Assembly: GCA_024449915.1 (NCBI GenBank)
Contig: JAMZAV010003093.1
Location: 162,746 to 226,745, forward strand
Source: Sweltsa coloradensis
Taxonomy: Eukaryota; Arthropoda; Insecta; Plecoptera; Chloroperlidae
Length of the DNA: 64,000 bases
Direction: 5' to 3'
The position numbers were made by a program, and so were the translations under genes. This document shows positions 1 to 11,100 of this stretch, one piece after another. Numbering within the stretch: position 1 is the stretch's first letter; each line of letters starts with the position of its first letter. The notes under the pieces are model-generated. The model did not search any database. It was not told the origin of the DNA and worked only from the letters and a program-made list of their open reading frames with translations.

Positions 1-2560
1 ATTTGTGTTCAATTTTCAAATAATAAGTATTACAATATTTTAAAACACAAAACAATATGGCGTAAATAATGTCTAACTAGTGTTGTTAGTATAAAATATG
101 ATACCAACTTAAAAATTAGCCAATCTAAAGCTTTTGTAATGAGAAAATTCCGAAATATAACTGGCTCCAAGCTAAATGATAAGTATTTAACTATTAAATT
201 GATTAATTAACATTAATTAGTTAATTTAGTCTAAATTCAATAGTGAAGACAAAATCTTGGTAGCTGTTTGGCTATCAATTGAAAGAATTTTTAGCAGCAA
301 CATTAAATAAAAAAAAAATACATTGAAAATATATATTAAATATATACATGTTATAGTTAATATATGTTGATTTTGTGCTTTTTTAGTTTTTGAACCAAAA
401 GTCAATTTTAAAGTGTAAAATTCTTCCTAACACCAATGATATCATCAGTGTTCACAAAAGAAACGGTACTATAATTATGTTCATTTTCAATTTTCAATAA
501 TAGTAATTACAATATATTTTACACAAATAACAAATTTCTTAAAATGAAACGTACAGAAACATGTTGTGGACCGTAGGCAAAAATGCGCATCATTTGACTT
601 GTTATATCACCATCTTAAAGGATTTTGTAATATACGAATTTTTTTCGGGAAAAATCACTGGCTCCAGGCTGAGTTTTGAGTATAAGCTGTTCACCACATT
701 TCCCACACGCTATTATATAGTGTATCTCACACTAAAATCAAACGCGGGGATGGTTGCATGTGCCAAACGAAGACTTCAATTGACGCGTCACCAAAGAAAA
801 ATAGCTCGGTGCTTGTTGGTGTTGAGTGTCGTGGTGACAAATAACTTCATTTGATACCAAAAATTACAAATTTATCTTCACTTAATATTTTTTGAACACA
901 ATTAAATGTAATTAATTTATTAATCCAATTCATAGTTTAATACTCAAAACTCAGTCTGGAGCCAGTGATTTTCGAAAAATTCTTATTACAAAATCTTAAG
1001 ATTGATATCAACAAGCAAAATGCATGCATTTTGCTACGTAACACAACAATAACGTGTCTGAACTTTTCAATTAAGAAACTTGTTTAATTTGTGTAAAATC
1101 TATTGTAAATACTATTATTGAAAATGGATCTCTATTATTATAGTTACCAGCTCTGTTTGTTAGCACTGTGTTATCATTGGTGTTAGAAGAAATTTTACTT
1201 AAAGTTGATTGACTTTTTGGTTCAAAAACTAAAAATCACAAATCAGCATATTTAACTATAACATAAATAAATATTTCAATATTTTTTTTTATTGTATTAT
1301 TGTTCTTAATGTTGGTGACCAATTCCTTTCATTTGATACCAAACATGACAAATTTTACCATCACTTTAAATAGTTTTGGGACACAATTAAGGTAATTAAT
1401 AGATTAATAATTCATAGTTTAATTACTCACAAATCTAGCTGAGCCAGTGATTTCGAAAATGATTATTACAAAACTTTAAGATGTATAAAACAATGTGTAC
1501 GTAAATGATGCATTTGATACGTTCACACAACATGTTTCTGTAACTTTTCAATTTAAGATAAATTTGTTAATTTGTGGAAAAATATATTGTAATTACTAAT
1601 ACTTTGAAAAATTGAAAATGAAACGAATAATTATAGTAACCAGTTCTTTTGATGACACTGTGATATCATTTGGTTAGAAGAAATTTTTACTTTAAATTGA
1701 TCTTTTGGTTCAAAAACTAAAAAATACACAAAATCAACATATTAAGTATAACATGTATATATTTCAATATATATTTTCAATGTGATTTTTTTTATTAATG
1801 TTGGTAAAAAAATTTCTTTCAAAGTGATACCAAACACTACAAATTTGTCTTCGCACTTTGGGAAATTTGTAGGACTAAATTAAACTAATTAATGTTAATT
1901 AATCAATAATAGTTAAATACTAACATTAGATTGGAGCCAGTTATTTCGAATTTCTCATTACAAATAGCTTTTAAGATTGCTAAATTTTTAAAGATTGTAC
2001 ATATTTTTATACCATAGTAGACATATTTACGCCATATTGTTATTTGTGTTAAATATATTGTAAATTACTATTATTGAAAATGAAAAAATGATATATTAAT
2101 TATAGTAACAGCTCTTTGTGAAACACTGTGCTATCATCGGTTAGGAGAAATTTTACTTTAACGTTGTTCTTTTGGTTCAAAAACTAAAAAATCAGAAAAA
2201 TCAACATTTGTTAACTATACTATGTATATTTCAATATATTTTTTCAATGTATTTTTTTTCTTTTTTAAAGGGAAAAATGCTCTTAATTAATACCAAACAG
2301 ACTAATTTATTGCCACTTTTGAAACTCGTGTCACCATAATTGAACCAATTAATATAATTAATTAATTATTAGTTAAATGTAAGACCCATCGTGGAGCCAG
2401 TTATTTTCAAATTTCTCATTACAAAATCTAAATAATTGCAAAGTTTTATGCTGTATCACATTTTTGCAACTATAGTTGGTTTTAGAAGACACCTTGATCC
2501 CACTAAATATGCTAGGCGCTAAAAATAAAAAAAATAAAAAAAAGTCTATTCCCACGCTCT
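1..2560. repeat. AT-rich ~480-bp satellite-like array with polarity switch
   Basis: A block of about 463-497 bp recurs. In forward orientation GATACC-type landmarks lie at about 853, 1335, 1826 and 2289, and GAGCCAGT landmarks at about 957, 1441, 1935 and 2393. In the first 720 bases the same landmarks are reverse-complemented (CTGGCTCC at 161 and 658). Other shared blocks are GGTTCAAAAACTAAAAA and ACACTGTGATATCAT. Units differ by many substitutions and indels, so the array is old or poorly resolved. No coding potential is visible; small frames inside it are chance. It continues past the left edge. Confidence 0.8.
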
Positions 2561-2716
2561 GTTACACTAAACTATTTAATAAATAATAGAAAAAATGTCT
2601 TATATGAAAATAAAATAATTTTTTAACTATCAAAGCAAGTAACATGAAAAACCATTAACGTGGGCCCCTGTTTGGGGGGAGGGCCCACCTTTACTGAGCC
2701 CACAGATGTTGTCGAT
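2561..2716. other. Unassigned spacer
   Basis: AT-rich bases follow the satellite, then a short GC-rich stretch with a small inverted pairing around GTGGGCCC...GGGCCCAC. Nothing else is recognised. Confidence 0.4.
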
Positions 2717-2980
2717 TTAGACGGCATCCTTTAGCGACTGCGAGTTTTTCTCAGCAATCAAGTTACCACACACCACAAGTGCTGGCTGGTTATTAGATTT
2801 TTTCTCATGCGACTGCCTGCTTGTAAAGTCATTGACTTGCGCAACTGTTTCATTTGACTTGCAACCGCGACCCAGGAAAGCTGACCGATATCCTGTATGT
2901 TTAGGAGTGGCCAACATGGCTACCCGATTATCATAGTACAGAGCAAGTCCAAACCAACGATATGAAGGCTTTCGTCCAAA
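2717..2980 (-). CDS. Possible terminal coding exon, unknown protein
   Basis: An open minus-strand frame of 87 codons runs from an AG acceptor-like site (just above 2980, directly after an in-frame TAG) to a TAA at 2717. Its first internal Met is at 2917, but the frame stays open upstream to the AG, which suggests a last exon more than a complete small gene. The peptide has mixed composition (SYRWFGLALYYDNRVAM near its start, NNQPALVVCGNLIAEKN near its end) unlike the repeat-derived frames elsewhere. The opening WFG-hydrophobic-DN-AP-like pattern faintly recalls a beta-propeller (FG-GAP) blade, but this is only an impression. No donor or upstream exon was found; the acceptor lacks a strong pyrimidine tract and no clear AATAAA follows. 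It may be a chance frame. Confidence 0.25.
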   Translation of the reverse strand, partial: FGRKPSYRWFGLALYYDNRVAMLATPKHTGYRSAFLGRGCKSNETVAQVNDFTSRQSHEKKSNNQPALVVCGNLIAEKNSQSLKDAV

Positions 2981-3086
2981 CTAGTGTATTATTTTATTTA
3001 TGTTTCATATTAAGGTAGATATTTTACGATATGTTCTCGTCTTGATATAAGTTGCCTATCTTGTCTGGGCCTGGGTCGAATTCGTC

Positions 3087-3311
3087 TTAGAGAGAGCATA
3101 TACTTAGTACTTCTAAACTTTTTATCGCAAGATTTGAACACAGAATGAAGATTCGCGTTCGATGGTTTCCTTTCCGTGAAAGTTTGGAGTACTCCCTGAT
3201 TTGCTGTTCCTGACTTGGCAAACGTTCATAATTCGTTTGAGTGGGATCGTCTAATAAAATCAGTTTTTTTTCTTTCGGTTGTTTTTGATTTTTAATGTTT
3301 GTTCTTTTCAC
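3087..3311 (-). other. Open frame of 74 codons, uncertain
   Basis: A minus-strand frame with lysine-rich start (KNQKQPKEKK) and mixed later composition lies 107 bases upstream (in minus sense) of the possible exon at 2717-2980. No family is recognised, no start context or splice pair is convincing, and it could be chance. It is listed because the two frames are co-oriented and outside any repeat identified here. Confidence 0.12.
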
Positions 3312-3555
3312 TTTCTTTTCGTGGGTCCACTTTTCTTATTACTTATCTTTTCTTTATTAATTAATTGCCATTTTATACATTTTTGATATTTTTTACCCAA
3401 ATTGTTGTGTTTTAATGCATTGTTGTTCTAATAATTACGATTATCTAATATTTTACTCAACTGTAGCTTCATTGTTGTGGTCGCATCTATGTAATTAGGA
3501 TTTATTTTCCTTATTGGATTGTATATTTACTACAAATTCAGGAAGTAAAAAAGTT
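3312..3555. other. Unassigned AT-rich DNA
   Basis: T-rich sequence with no open frame, tandem repeat or copy elsewhere in the window that could be recognised. Confidence 0.3.
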
Positions 3556-3631
3556 CGCCCCAACCGGGAATCGAACCTCGGATCTCCCGCATTGCCAGAC
3601 AAGCGTCTTAACCACTAGCCCATCAGGAGGG
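3556..3631 (-). pseudogene. tRNA-like sequence (SINE head or tRNA pseudogene)
   Basis: On the minus strand an A-box-like GGGCTAGTGGTTAAGACG is followed about 30 bases later by a perfect B box GGTTCGATTCC, and the 3' part resembles a T-arm plus acceptor strand. The anticodon arm does not pair: around GTCTGGCAATGC a 7-base loop can be drawn but the stem fails in several positions, and the 5' acceptor strand does not complement the 3' end. This is a tRNA-derived relic, not a working tRNA. Confidence 0.6.
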
Positions 3632-3999
3632 TACCATTTCAAGCTCTGAATTGTAGTTGGCATATACATTGAATGGATGGAACAGTACTGCAACGAATAT
3701 CTGCTGCTTTGAACTGACCACCAAACATTAATTATTAATGTCTTACTTTACGCAGGTCATGAGCGAGGATTTATTTCTCGATTGGTAGTCGGGAAAACAC
3801 TCCCGTAGGTGAAATTGTTATTATTTACTAAAGTTTTTTAATCGAATATGGATAGAAGTTAATTAATCATCTAATAAATAAATAATCAATCAGGTCTACA
3901 GGTATTGTATGGTTTATCAACACACTTTTACCCGCGCCCTAATAGACATGTACGCTTCTCCTGTCGAGTTACTTTCTATTTTAGGGGTGGTTCCGTATT
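3632..3999. other. Unassigned; short block shared with 27.4 kb
   Basis: No gene. Around 3770-3812 a block with TTTATTTCTCGATT and CACTCCCGTAGGTG reappears in inverse orientation at about 27390-27445 (CTATACGGGAGTGTTTCCCG then GAGAAATAAGTTTC), so it belongs to a further dispersed repeat whose ends were not found. Confidence 0.4.
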
Positions 4000-4772
4000 A
4001 TATGGAAACGCTATAAGTCACGCCTCGACGTTGTTGGATGAGCGTAATTGGTTGGAATGAGCTGCCATGTGTTATGCGGCATTTTCTGTTGTTCTGTGAA
4101 AAAAATCAGAACTTTGTTGAATTTTTTTTTAAATTGAAAAATCAAATTAATAAAAATTAAACTTTTAGTTTTTCTTTAATAATCGTAATTTTAAAAAAGG
4201 AAAAAATCGTAATATTGAAATTTTCATAAGAAATAATTATTGATTGCGCACAAATTTTACACGAAATATATTAATTCTGAAAATTAAGGTTTCTGTAAAA
4301 AAAAATCATTATAATCGGAATAAAGCATGTAGGTGTATAAGCCGACGAAATTAAAAAAAAATCGTAAACATGCGATTTCATGAGAAATAATTATTTGATT
4401 ACGCTTCAAATGTCACTACGAATATATCAATTCATAAAATTAAGGTTCTGTGAAAAAATCATTACAATCGGAAATAGGTCATGTAGGAGTTATAAGTCGA
4501 AGAAGTTTTTTTTTAAAAATCGAAAAAAATTCGAAAAATTGCGATTTTCATGCGGAATAATTTTTGCCCGATTGCGCTCAAAAACGTTCGGCAGTTCTTA
4601 GTTCAGAGATTTCGAAGGCCTCCATAAAATTTCATCGCTAATCGAGTATCGGTTTAGCCGGGAATCGTGTTAACAGACAGAAAAAAATAAAAGAAAAAAA
4701 ACATTCCGGATTTTTTTCTCCCATTGTAGTGAAATGGAAATCTCGCACTTCGCTCGCTACGCTCATCCCAAT
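4000..4772 (-). mobile_element. Helentron-like non-autonomous element, family B copy 1
   Basis: In element sense (minus strand) it begins with a TGGGATGAGCG-type 5' end next to GCGAGCGAAG, and ends with CGCTCATCCAACAACG, a degraded hairpin and a CTAG-equivalent (here ...CCATA). The interior carries the family B block with GTTTAGCC and ACAGACAG, and an AT-rich tract. It has no open frame for a Rep/helicase protein. The copy is older than 33423-34028: its terminal CTAG is mutated and several internal indels are present. Confidence 0.7.
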
Positions 4773-6562
4773 AAATAGGTTGTTTCTGTTGAACTAGTCT
4801 AGTGTAGACTGTGTAGTGTAGGTGTAGGCCTTCAAGGTCAGATTAGTATTAACTACATAATAAAACATCCAAACAGTGCTGTTGAAGACAAATGATCATG
4901 TGAAGTAAAGGTTCTATCTCAGACCATATAAGGAGCGATAGAAAAGTTATTTGAACATAAACTTCATTTGTGCGTAATATCCTTGTTGAGCGTTAAAGTA
5001 CCCGTGCATTTGCCACATCACAAAATTATAGGACACAAATAAAATACTTCCAAATTTGGTTTCTAAGGTAATAATTGTTTTAACAGTTATATCGGCTTAC
5101 CATTGCAAGAATGTGTCATTCATCAGGTTATCTGTTTATCTTCTAATTTTTTCGCCTAAATTTCTACACCTACACTCGGGACACATACCTCTGGAGCTCG
5201 TGTAGAAATATACACTTAACAAACTTTTTATTAAGTCAAAACCCAATCAGGCTATACACTACGAAAACGCTCTTTTTTTTAGACTTTGTGAGCCTACACT
5301 CAGTGTAAAATGTAGGTTGTGTGGCATACCAAACAATTTTATGACGAAAATTTTTTTTCTTTCACCAAATAGTCTTACGGCTTACGACTTCGCCGACCCG
5401 CGACCTTCATTTTGTTGTCCCAGATAACCTTCACAGTACGCGCGTTAGGCCTAACGATCAAGAACTTGCATTCAGGTCAACTTGGACTCTTGGTTGCATA
5501 GTATATAATTGAAAAGCGCAAGTTTTATGATATTATATGAACTTATCATGAAATACCCTCCCTCTGGTCCTGATGGAACGGAGCTGACACGATTGATAAA
5601 TTCCTACATATTGTGATAACGCCATGAATAACGAGCGTGTATGTTGAAATAAAAAGTGTTATTGCAGAAGTATCTAGGGAAAATCGAACCTGCCTGCATG
5701 ACCCTGAGATAGATCGGACTTGGTTGTGTCAATTTCCATAATCTCGAGTGGTACCGTTTTCCATGTAGGATTTGATACCGGTTCAATCGGCTAGAGTCAC
5801 TAGGCGCTAGTCAGTCAACTTCGGGTGTTGTACAAGTGAATATACATTCAAAATTCAAATATTCATCGCCCCTCCGTACTGGCAGTGAGTCAAGCATATC
5901 ATCAATATTGATGGACTTTTGTAGTATAAGCTTTGGTTTCTAGAAACCAAAGGTATTAGTGAACCGCTCGGATGCTGGGAGGTCCGGGTGTCAAAAAGTC
6001 CCATCGGACGGCAAATCCTGACTGAAGGTTTGATCACAAAGTCTAATGAATTTCATGCCACCTACATTCTGATTATCAGTATAGGACCTCACATTTTCAA
6101 ACCAAAACTTTTAAAGAATGATGCCGCTATGGATATCAGACAACATTCCCACACACTAAAATAAATCCTTATACAAGCTGGGGAATTTTAACAATTTTTC
6201 TCGTTATTGCGGAAAGGTTCGTTGTTTCAAAAGGGAGTTGGGACGAGGTTTGATAGAGAGAATAAAAAGTACATACATAGGAGTGCGAGTTGTGTTCAGA
6301 CAATATTAGGTAGATCAGAGTGGTTGAAATAAATGAGAGACCTGAGGCAAGGTAGCTGTTTTATCACCCGATTCGATTTACTGTTGTAATGGATCAAAAC
6401 TAGACACGAAGAGTGGAACCAGAATATAGACGGAAGAAAGTAGACACTAGAACCTTAGGTTTGCGATGATGTCTTAATTTGGGGTGAGAGGTGAAGAGGT
6501 GCAAGAAAAGGGGAAGGATGGAACGTTAGTTGCAACAGAGTTTGGGTTAAGTATTAGTCATA
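4773..6562. other. Unassigned DNA with SINE-2 tail fragment
   Basis: Mostly AT-rich, without a supported gene. Around 5985-6035 GGCAAATCCTGACTGAAGGT matches the body of SINE-2 (see 35636). A short stretch near 5680-5740 has a tRNA-like ATCGAACCTGCCTGCATG but no cloverleaf. Small frames here have no recognisable similarity. Confidence 0.35.
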
Positions 6563-7361
6563 ACTAGGGAAAAACGCTTAAGAGTCCCGCACGCGTTGAT
6601 GGATGGAGCGTTTTTTGTAAGTTTTTTGTTTGGTTTTTTTGCGTTTGTTTGCACTTTTCCTTTTGATTGTTATCAAGTTTCTATGTGTTTACTGTTAATG
6701 GTATTATAAACCCAAAAAAAACTCATTGATTAAACCTTATTCTGTCGGATTCTGGGACAAAAATTTCAACTTTTCTTTCAAAAGGTTATCATCCACCATA
6801 ACCTTAATGTCCATGCTGAAATCTGAACGTTGGCAGCCCCACCCGTTTGGTCAGAATCGGCCCAAATGTGTGACCAAAATATCGCACTAAAAATTGAAAA
6901 ACTAATATTTAAAACCGCTTTATTTTCTATAGATTCTAGCTAATTTTTCAGCTTTTTCTTTCAAAGAGGTACTACATCACCATAATCTTAATGATCCATG
7001 TGAAATATCAACGTGTCAGCCCCACCCGTTTGGTCAGAATCGGCCCAAATGCTGACCCCCCCCCCCCCCCCCCCCCCCCTGAAATATCGCACTAAAAATC
7101 GAAAAAAAAATGTTAAAAGTACGATATTCATGAGGAAATATTCGTCGATTGTTACCCAAAAGCCAATACACCTCTAAGTTTCAGAGAAAACGAAGGTCCC
7201 CTAAAAATTCATCAAGATCGCTAATGCCGTTTCGCCCCGGGAATCTGCTGGACAACAGACAAAAATCCAAAACAAACAAAAATAAAAAAAAAAAACATTG
7301 AGCTAAATTTTGGGGGGGGTCAGTGAAATGAAGTTTCGCTTCGCTTCGCTACGTCATCCAA
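6563..7361 (-). mobile_element. Helentron-like non-autonomous element, family A copy 1
   Basis: Plus strand runs from ACTAGGGAAAAACGC to GCTTCGCTACGTCATCCAAT; the element reads on the minus strand, 5' TTGGATGA-type end to 3' CTAG. Family A blocks are present twice as an internal direct repeat (AACGTTGGCAGCCCCACCCG and, about 180 bases on, CAACGTGTCAGCCCCACCCG). A run of 23 C at about 7057-7079 interrupts the second block where other copies have the short ACGAAAA. No protein frame. Confidence 0.75.
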
Positions 7362-7399
7362 TAAAAATGATGGTTTAGTTATAAAAAAGGATTAAAAAG

Positions 7400-8110
7400 G
7401 CATGCCTAAGAAGAATTTTCAAGAAAAAGGTAAGACTTCGTGGAAACGTTATTAGAAGAAAGGAAAGAATTTAAGTACCTAGGAAGTATCTTGACAAAAG
7501 ATGCTATAGAGGTAAATATGAGAGAGTAACAGCTAGGGTTACAAAAAAGCCGCAAGGATTTATCAAATGCTGCGAAAGCTGCTTTGGAAACGAGCTGTTT
7601 CCACAGAGATGCAAAGTCTATTTCTATCAAGCTACTTCATACCTATACTTACTAAGGGTGCAGTAAACCTGGACAGTGGGAGCTAAAGAAGGAGAGTCAG
7701 TTGGAAGCAGCAGAGATGAACGTTTTAAGAAAGTATCAAGGGAGTTCAAAAACTGGGACAGATTAGACGCGACGTTTATAAGAAAGGAATAGGTCTGGAG
7801 AAATGAGGTTTAAATTAGGGAAGGGAACGTTTTTAAGAATGGTTTGGTCATATGAAGAGGATGGAAATGGATAGGGATCCCAAGACTCGGAGACTTTCGA
7901 AGAGCCAGGAGAGGATTAGGAAGGTAAAAGAAAAGTTAGGGGACGAGAGAAAGAGGGGGGAAGATTGATCGAAGGAGACGTTGAAGAGAGAGGTGAATCG
8001 TGGAACCAGGTGACGGAATCTGAAGCTGTGGGCGGACAGGAAAAGAGGGAGGAAAATGGTGGAAAACAAGCATGATGCAGGATGAAGAGACGATGAAGAT
8101 GATGATGAAA
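7400..8110 (+). pseudogene. Non-LTR retrotransposon reverse-transcriptase C-terminal remnant
   Basis: Plus-strand translation shows motifs that follow the catalytic region in many LINE reverse transcriptases: EFKYLGSILTKD near 7465, a spaced SNAAKAALETSC segment near 7565, then QLEAAEMNVLRKYQG near 7700, in the usual order and spacing. Stops and frame changes interrupt it (a stop within 7525-7530, another near 7650), and no catalytic YADD box lies upstream, so this is a 5'-truncated dead copy. The tail (to about 8110) is rich in GAAGATGATGATGAA, encoding acidic residues as in the ends of such proteins. The clade is uncertain. A related 3' end lies at 47815-48065. Antisense frames over this interval are shadows of its purine-rich strand. 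Confidence 0.65.
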
Positions 8111-9185
8111 AAAACGCTGAGCAGCTGGCAATCTGCGCAAAAAATAGTTTCGTTTGCCCTAGATATCGGTGGAGAACACCACTCACCTGTACATGTTTGG
8201 AAATGAGTTTTGATGATTTTTTATATTGATATTAATTATTTCTAGTTATTGAGAAACGAAATGTAAGCACAATATAAAATGTCATCTAATCGACACAATC
8301 TAACTCGACTTAGCCACTGATAGGTAAACCATGGCCTTGCTCCAAAACCGGGGTTTGCCCGGAGACATCCAAATGTTTACAATGGAGATAATTTGCCATA
8401 CAAATAAATAAAATTTAGGCAAATAGAATATATATTTACATATTTAAGTCAAAGTTACTAATTCAGGGTGCCACCAAGTAAATATTTTATCCTTTGGAGA
8501 TATGTACTTTAAAAAAACTGAGAAATCCTTGCAAATAGATTATTTGTATTGTGCATATAACGGTGAAGGAATTATCTACTTTTTAGGATTCTTTATAGCA
8601 AACCAATGTAATACGATTTGAATACATTCGAGTTGTTTGAAAAATTTAGCTAACAGTACACGCGAGCCCATAGACTGAGAACAGAATTTCTTAGAATATG
8701 TATCTAATTTTTAAGTTTTCGGCATTGTGCCTAAATCTATGGGTCTGTATTGTTACTATTACCTGGGTGCTACTGATATATTTTTATTGCCCACTGTTGA
8801 TCGCTTTTGTTGATCACTTTGTGATTGAAATAATTGTATTGATCATGTATTTTTAACTTATGGTAGGAAATCCTGAGATGTTACAAAAATCCTTGGAATC
8901 CTTGAGACACTATGAAAGGAATTAAAAAATCCTTGCAACGTGGCAAACCTCTACTAATTCCATTTTTTTTTTTTTTGTGCATATGAAAATATTGTTAAAA
9001 AAACTGATCCAAGCGTAATCAGTTTAATTTCTACAAATCCCTTGTTCATTTTGATGTTCATCAAAATCGTACAAAAAAACACCAAACGAAAAAAATTCGC
9101 ATGAAAGACAATTGTTTTAAAAAATCTTTTTTCTCTCCGTCAGCCTCTAGAAAAATCACTTGAAAATTAATGTCACAAAACAACT
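8111..9185. other. Unassigned AT-rich DNA
   Basis: No coding, tRNA or repeat signal could be supported across about 1 kb. Poly-T and poly-A runs of 8-18 bases are frequent. Confidence 0.3.
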
Positions 9186-9400
9186 ATAGATCTACCAACA
9201 CCACAAAAGGCCCTGGCCCAAAACGACGAGTTCCAATTGTCTTGAATGCAGGCGGATGAGCCGCAAGGCGCGGACCGCGAGCGATCGGCGGAGAAGTTCT
9301 CCGCCGTAGCCGTAGGAGATGTGTTCCTCACTGCTGCGGCAGAACTGAGCCGTACGGGCCCGTATCTACGGAGCTCCCCTAAGACGAGAAGAACTTTCGT
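9186..9400. repeat. GC-rich segment duplicated at 55.0-55.2 kb
   Basis: Blocks such as ATCTACCAACACCACAAAAG, GTGTTCCTCACTGCTG and GCAGAACTGAGCC align in the same order with about 54990-55235 (ATCTACAAGCACCACAAAAG, GTATTCCTCACGGCTG, GAGAACTGAAAC). Divergence and indels are obvious, so this is not an assembly duplicate. At 55 kb the segment lies directly upstream (minus sense) of the B56-like sequence; here no B56 sequence follows. A 75-codon plus-strand frame (9246-9473) covers it, but the frame is not conserved in the other copy. Function unknown. Confidence 0.6.
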
Positions 9401-10898
9401 TAATGGTGTGCTTGGGCGAATTGAAGTTGGAAAAAAATTTGGAAGTGGGGGATATAGCCGTGTAGCCGATTAAAAAAATTTTAAAAAATAGTTTTGATTT
9501 TCTAATAGAGCCAGGTGTTAAAAGCCACCCACTATATTTTGACTGGTAGCATATTTGGAAATGGAAAAACGCGTCTCGAATAGCTTTTAAACAAATACCC
9601 GTATATGAAACTTACTTTGTTTCTATTTTACAAGCGTGGTGACACTTCCATTAATTGTAATTTCAGAAAAAGTCAGTAGGACTTGATGTACAATTGTAGG
9701 TGCCTCACTGATCGCGCCGCAGCCAAGCCGTCCGGTGCGCCAGTAGGTCTTCATGCATTGCAAACACGGGCCTCCGAGTTCGATCGATTGAAGTGTCACC
9801 CATGCTTGAAAACGTTGAAATTAATTGAAAACTGTTATCATCTGGGGGATTTAAGTACATGACAAATGCATGCAATTTGAGGAGAGTGAGATACGAAAAC
9901 AAATTCCTTTTGGGTTGGGGCCCCCCCGAAAAGAATTGCGTTGAAACGTAAACTAAATAAAGATTTTGAAAACGACTTAGTTGGAAAGAGGGTTCGATAT
10001 TAATTAAATTCTTGTGGGAAACCTAGCCCAGGGTGCAGGCGTGTATGAAACGTTGAAAGTCGGTGCTTGCAGAATTAATTAGCAGATTCTCGTGGGTGGT
10101 AAAGCTGGGGTCTGGAGCGGTAAAGCCCCATTCGCCGGACGCCCTTTCGAGAGGAGAAACAATTTTTACAGTTATTTCGTTGTGTTTTAACTGAAAATGG
10201 CAACTCAAGGCGGCATTACACCGGGTTTGTGTATGAAGGAATATTACACTTAAAGTTGTTTTGAACTAAACCATTCATGTGTAATAAAATTATGTTATGC
10301 ACATAAGAGACAGAGTTTGAAAATAAACATATATTAATACCTCAAAAACTTAAACATAAACAATAATGTTTAGGTTATAGGTGTACGGTAAGCCTTTAGG
10401 TCACGTGACTAGTATTGGGTATAAACTCGTGTAAAGTATAGTTTTACAGCAACTATCTGCGATCTAAAAACCTAAAAAAAAAGAAGTGGTGAAGTGAAGT
10501 GAAGTGGCCCATTTTAGTAAAATGTCAAGCCTTTTTTAGTTGTGACGAATTAGAAAACATTATTCGTTTTGGCCAAGGTGACTGTTGAATTGGATAAGTG
10601 TATATTTGGTACGAAATCTGACGACGATGATGTGAGAAAAACTAGGGCGCTTCAACTCGGTGTTAGGTCATATTGCGCCGCCCCTGTGAATGAAAGTAAA
10701 TGAGAAGAGTAATGCAGGTATGTTTGATGATTAATTGTTTTCTAAGTGTATAAATAACAAAATGAAATGATGATTGATGTTGAAAGTAATAGCAAAATAA
10801 AGTGTGAATGAAAAATAAAGAAAATAAAGAAAGTGTATGATTGAATTAAAATCGGAAATTCTGAGATTAATATTTTAATATTTAACTCCGTAATTTGC
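9401..10898. other. Unassigned; fragment of the 28.2-kb inverted-repeat element
   Basis: Around 9480-9575 a fragment with TTCTAATAGAGCCAGGTGTT and GGAAATGGAAAAAC matches the right arm of the long-inverted-repeat element at 28195-28848. Near 9735-9790 a B-box-like GAGTTCGATC follows a weak A-box-like stretch, too degraded to call. The remainder has no supported feature. Confidence 0.4.
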
Positions 10899-10945
10899 CC
10901 CCCCCCCCCCCCCCCCCCCCTAGCTCGGAACCTACGCCACTGCCA
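10899..10945. mobile_element. Solitary hAT-like terminal repeat with poly-C
   Basis: A C-run of about 22 bases is followed by TAGCTCGGAACCTACGCCACTG, matching the right-hand ends of the hAT-like elements at 43195 and 60878 (…TACGCCACTG preceded by a C tract). No matching left end or 8-bp target duplication was found within 1 kb upstream, so the element is truncated or its left end has decayed. Confidence 0.4.
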
Positions 10946-11019
10946 GGAGCGCAGACTATGTATAGGTACTGTATATTGGAGTTCAACATTGGAGCATAGG
11001 TCTGTTTTGGATAGAGGAC

Positions 11020-11100
11020 CATTAGTCAGGTCTCGACGGATTTGAAACCCGGGGACCTCCCGTATAGAGTCTCGCTCTTATCATTGATCCAACATACTGT
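11020..11100 (-). mobile_element. SINE-2 head fragment
   Basis: On the minus strand a tRNA-like stretch contains AGAGCGAGACTCTATACGGG, GAGGTCCCCGGG and TTTCAAATCC (B-box-like), then GTCGAGACC, the same order as the SINE-2 head at 35636 (CGCGACTCTGATTCGAGAGG...GTCGAGACCGG). The body is missing after GAGACC. Confidence 0.55.

Noticed and set aside
2717..3311. Two-exon minus-strand gene joining the frames at 3087-3311 and 2717-2980
   Set aside because: No donor site in a matching phase was found between the frames, so they are listed separately at low confidence.
7057..7079. Poly-C run as a functional element
   Set aside because: It replaces the short ACGAAAA stretch of a family A repeat, so slippage or a consensus error is enough to explain it.
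7848..8186. Minus-strand frame of 112 codons rich in Ser and Phe
   Set aside because: Antisense shadow of the purine-rich LINE tail on the plus strand.
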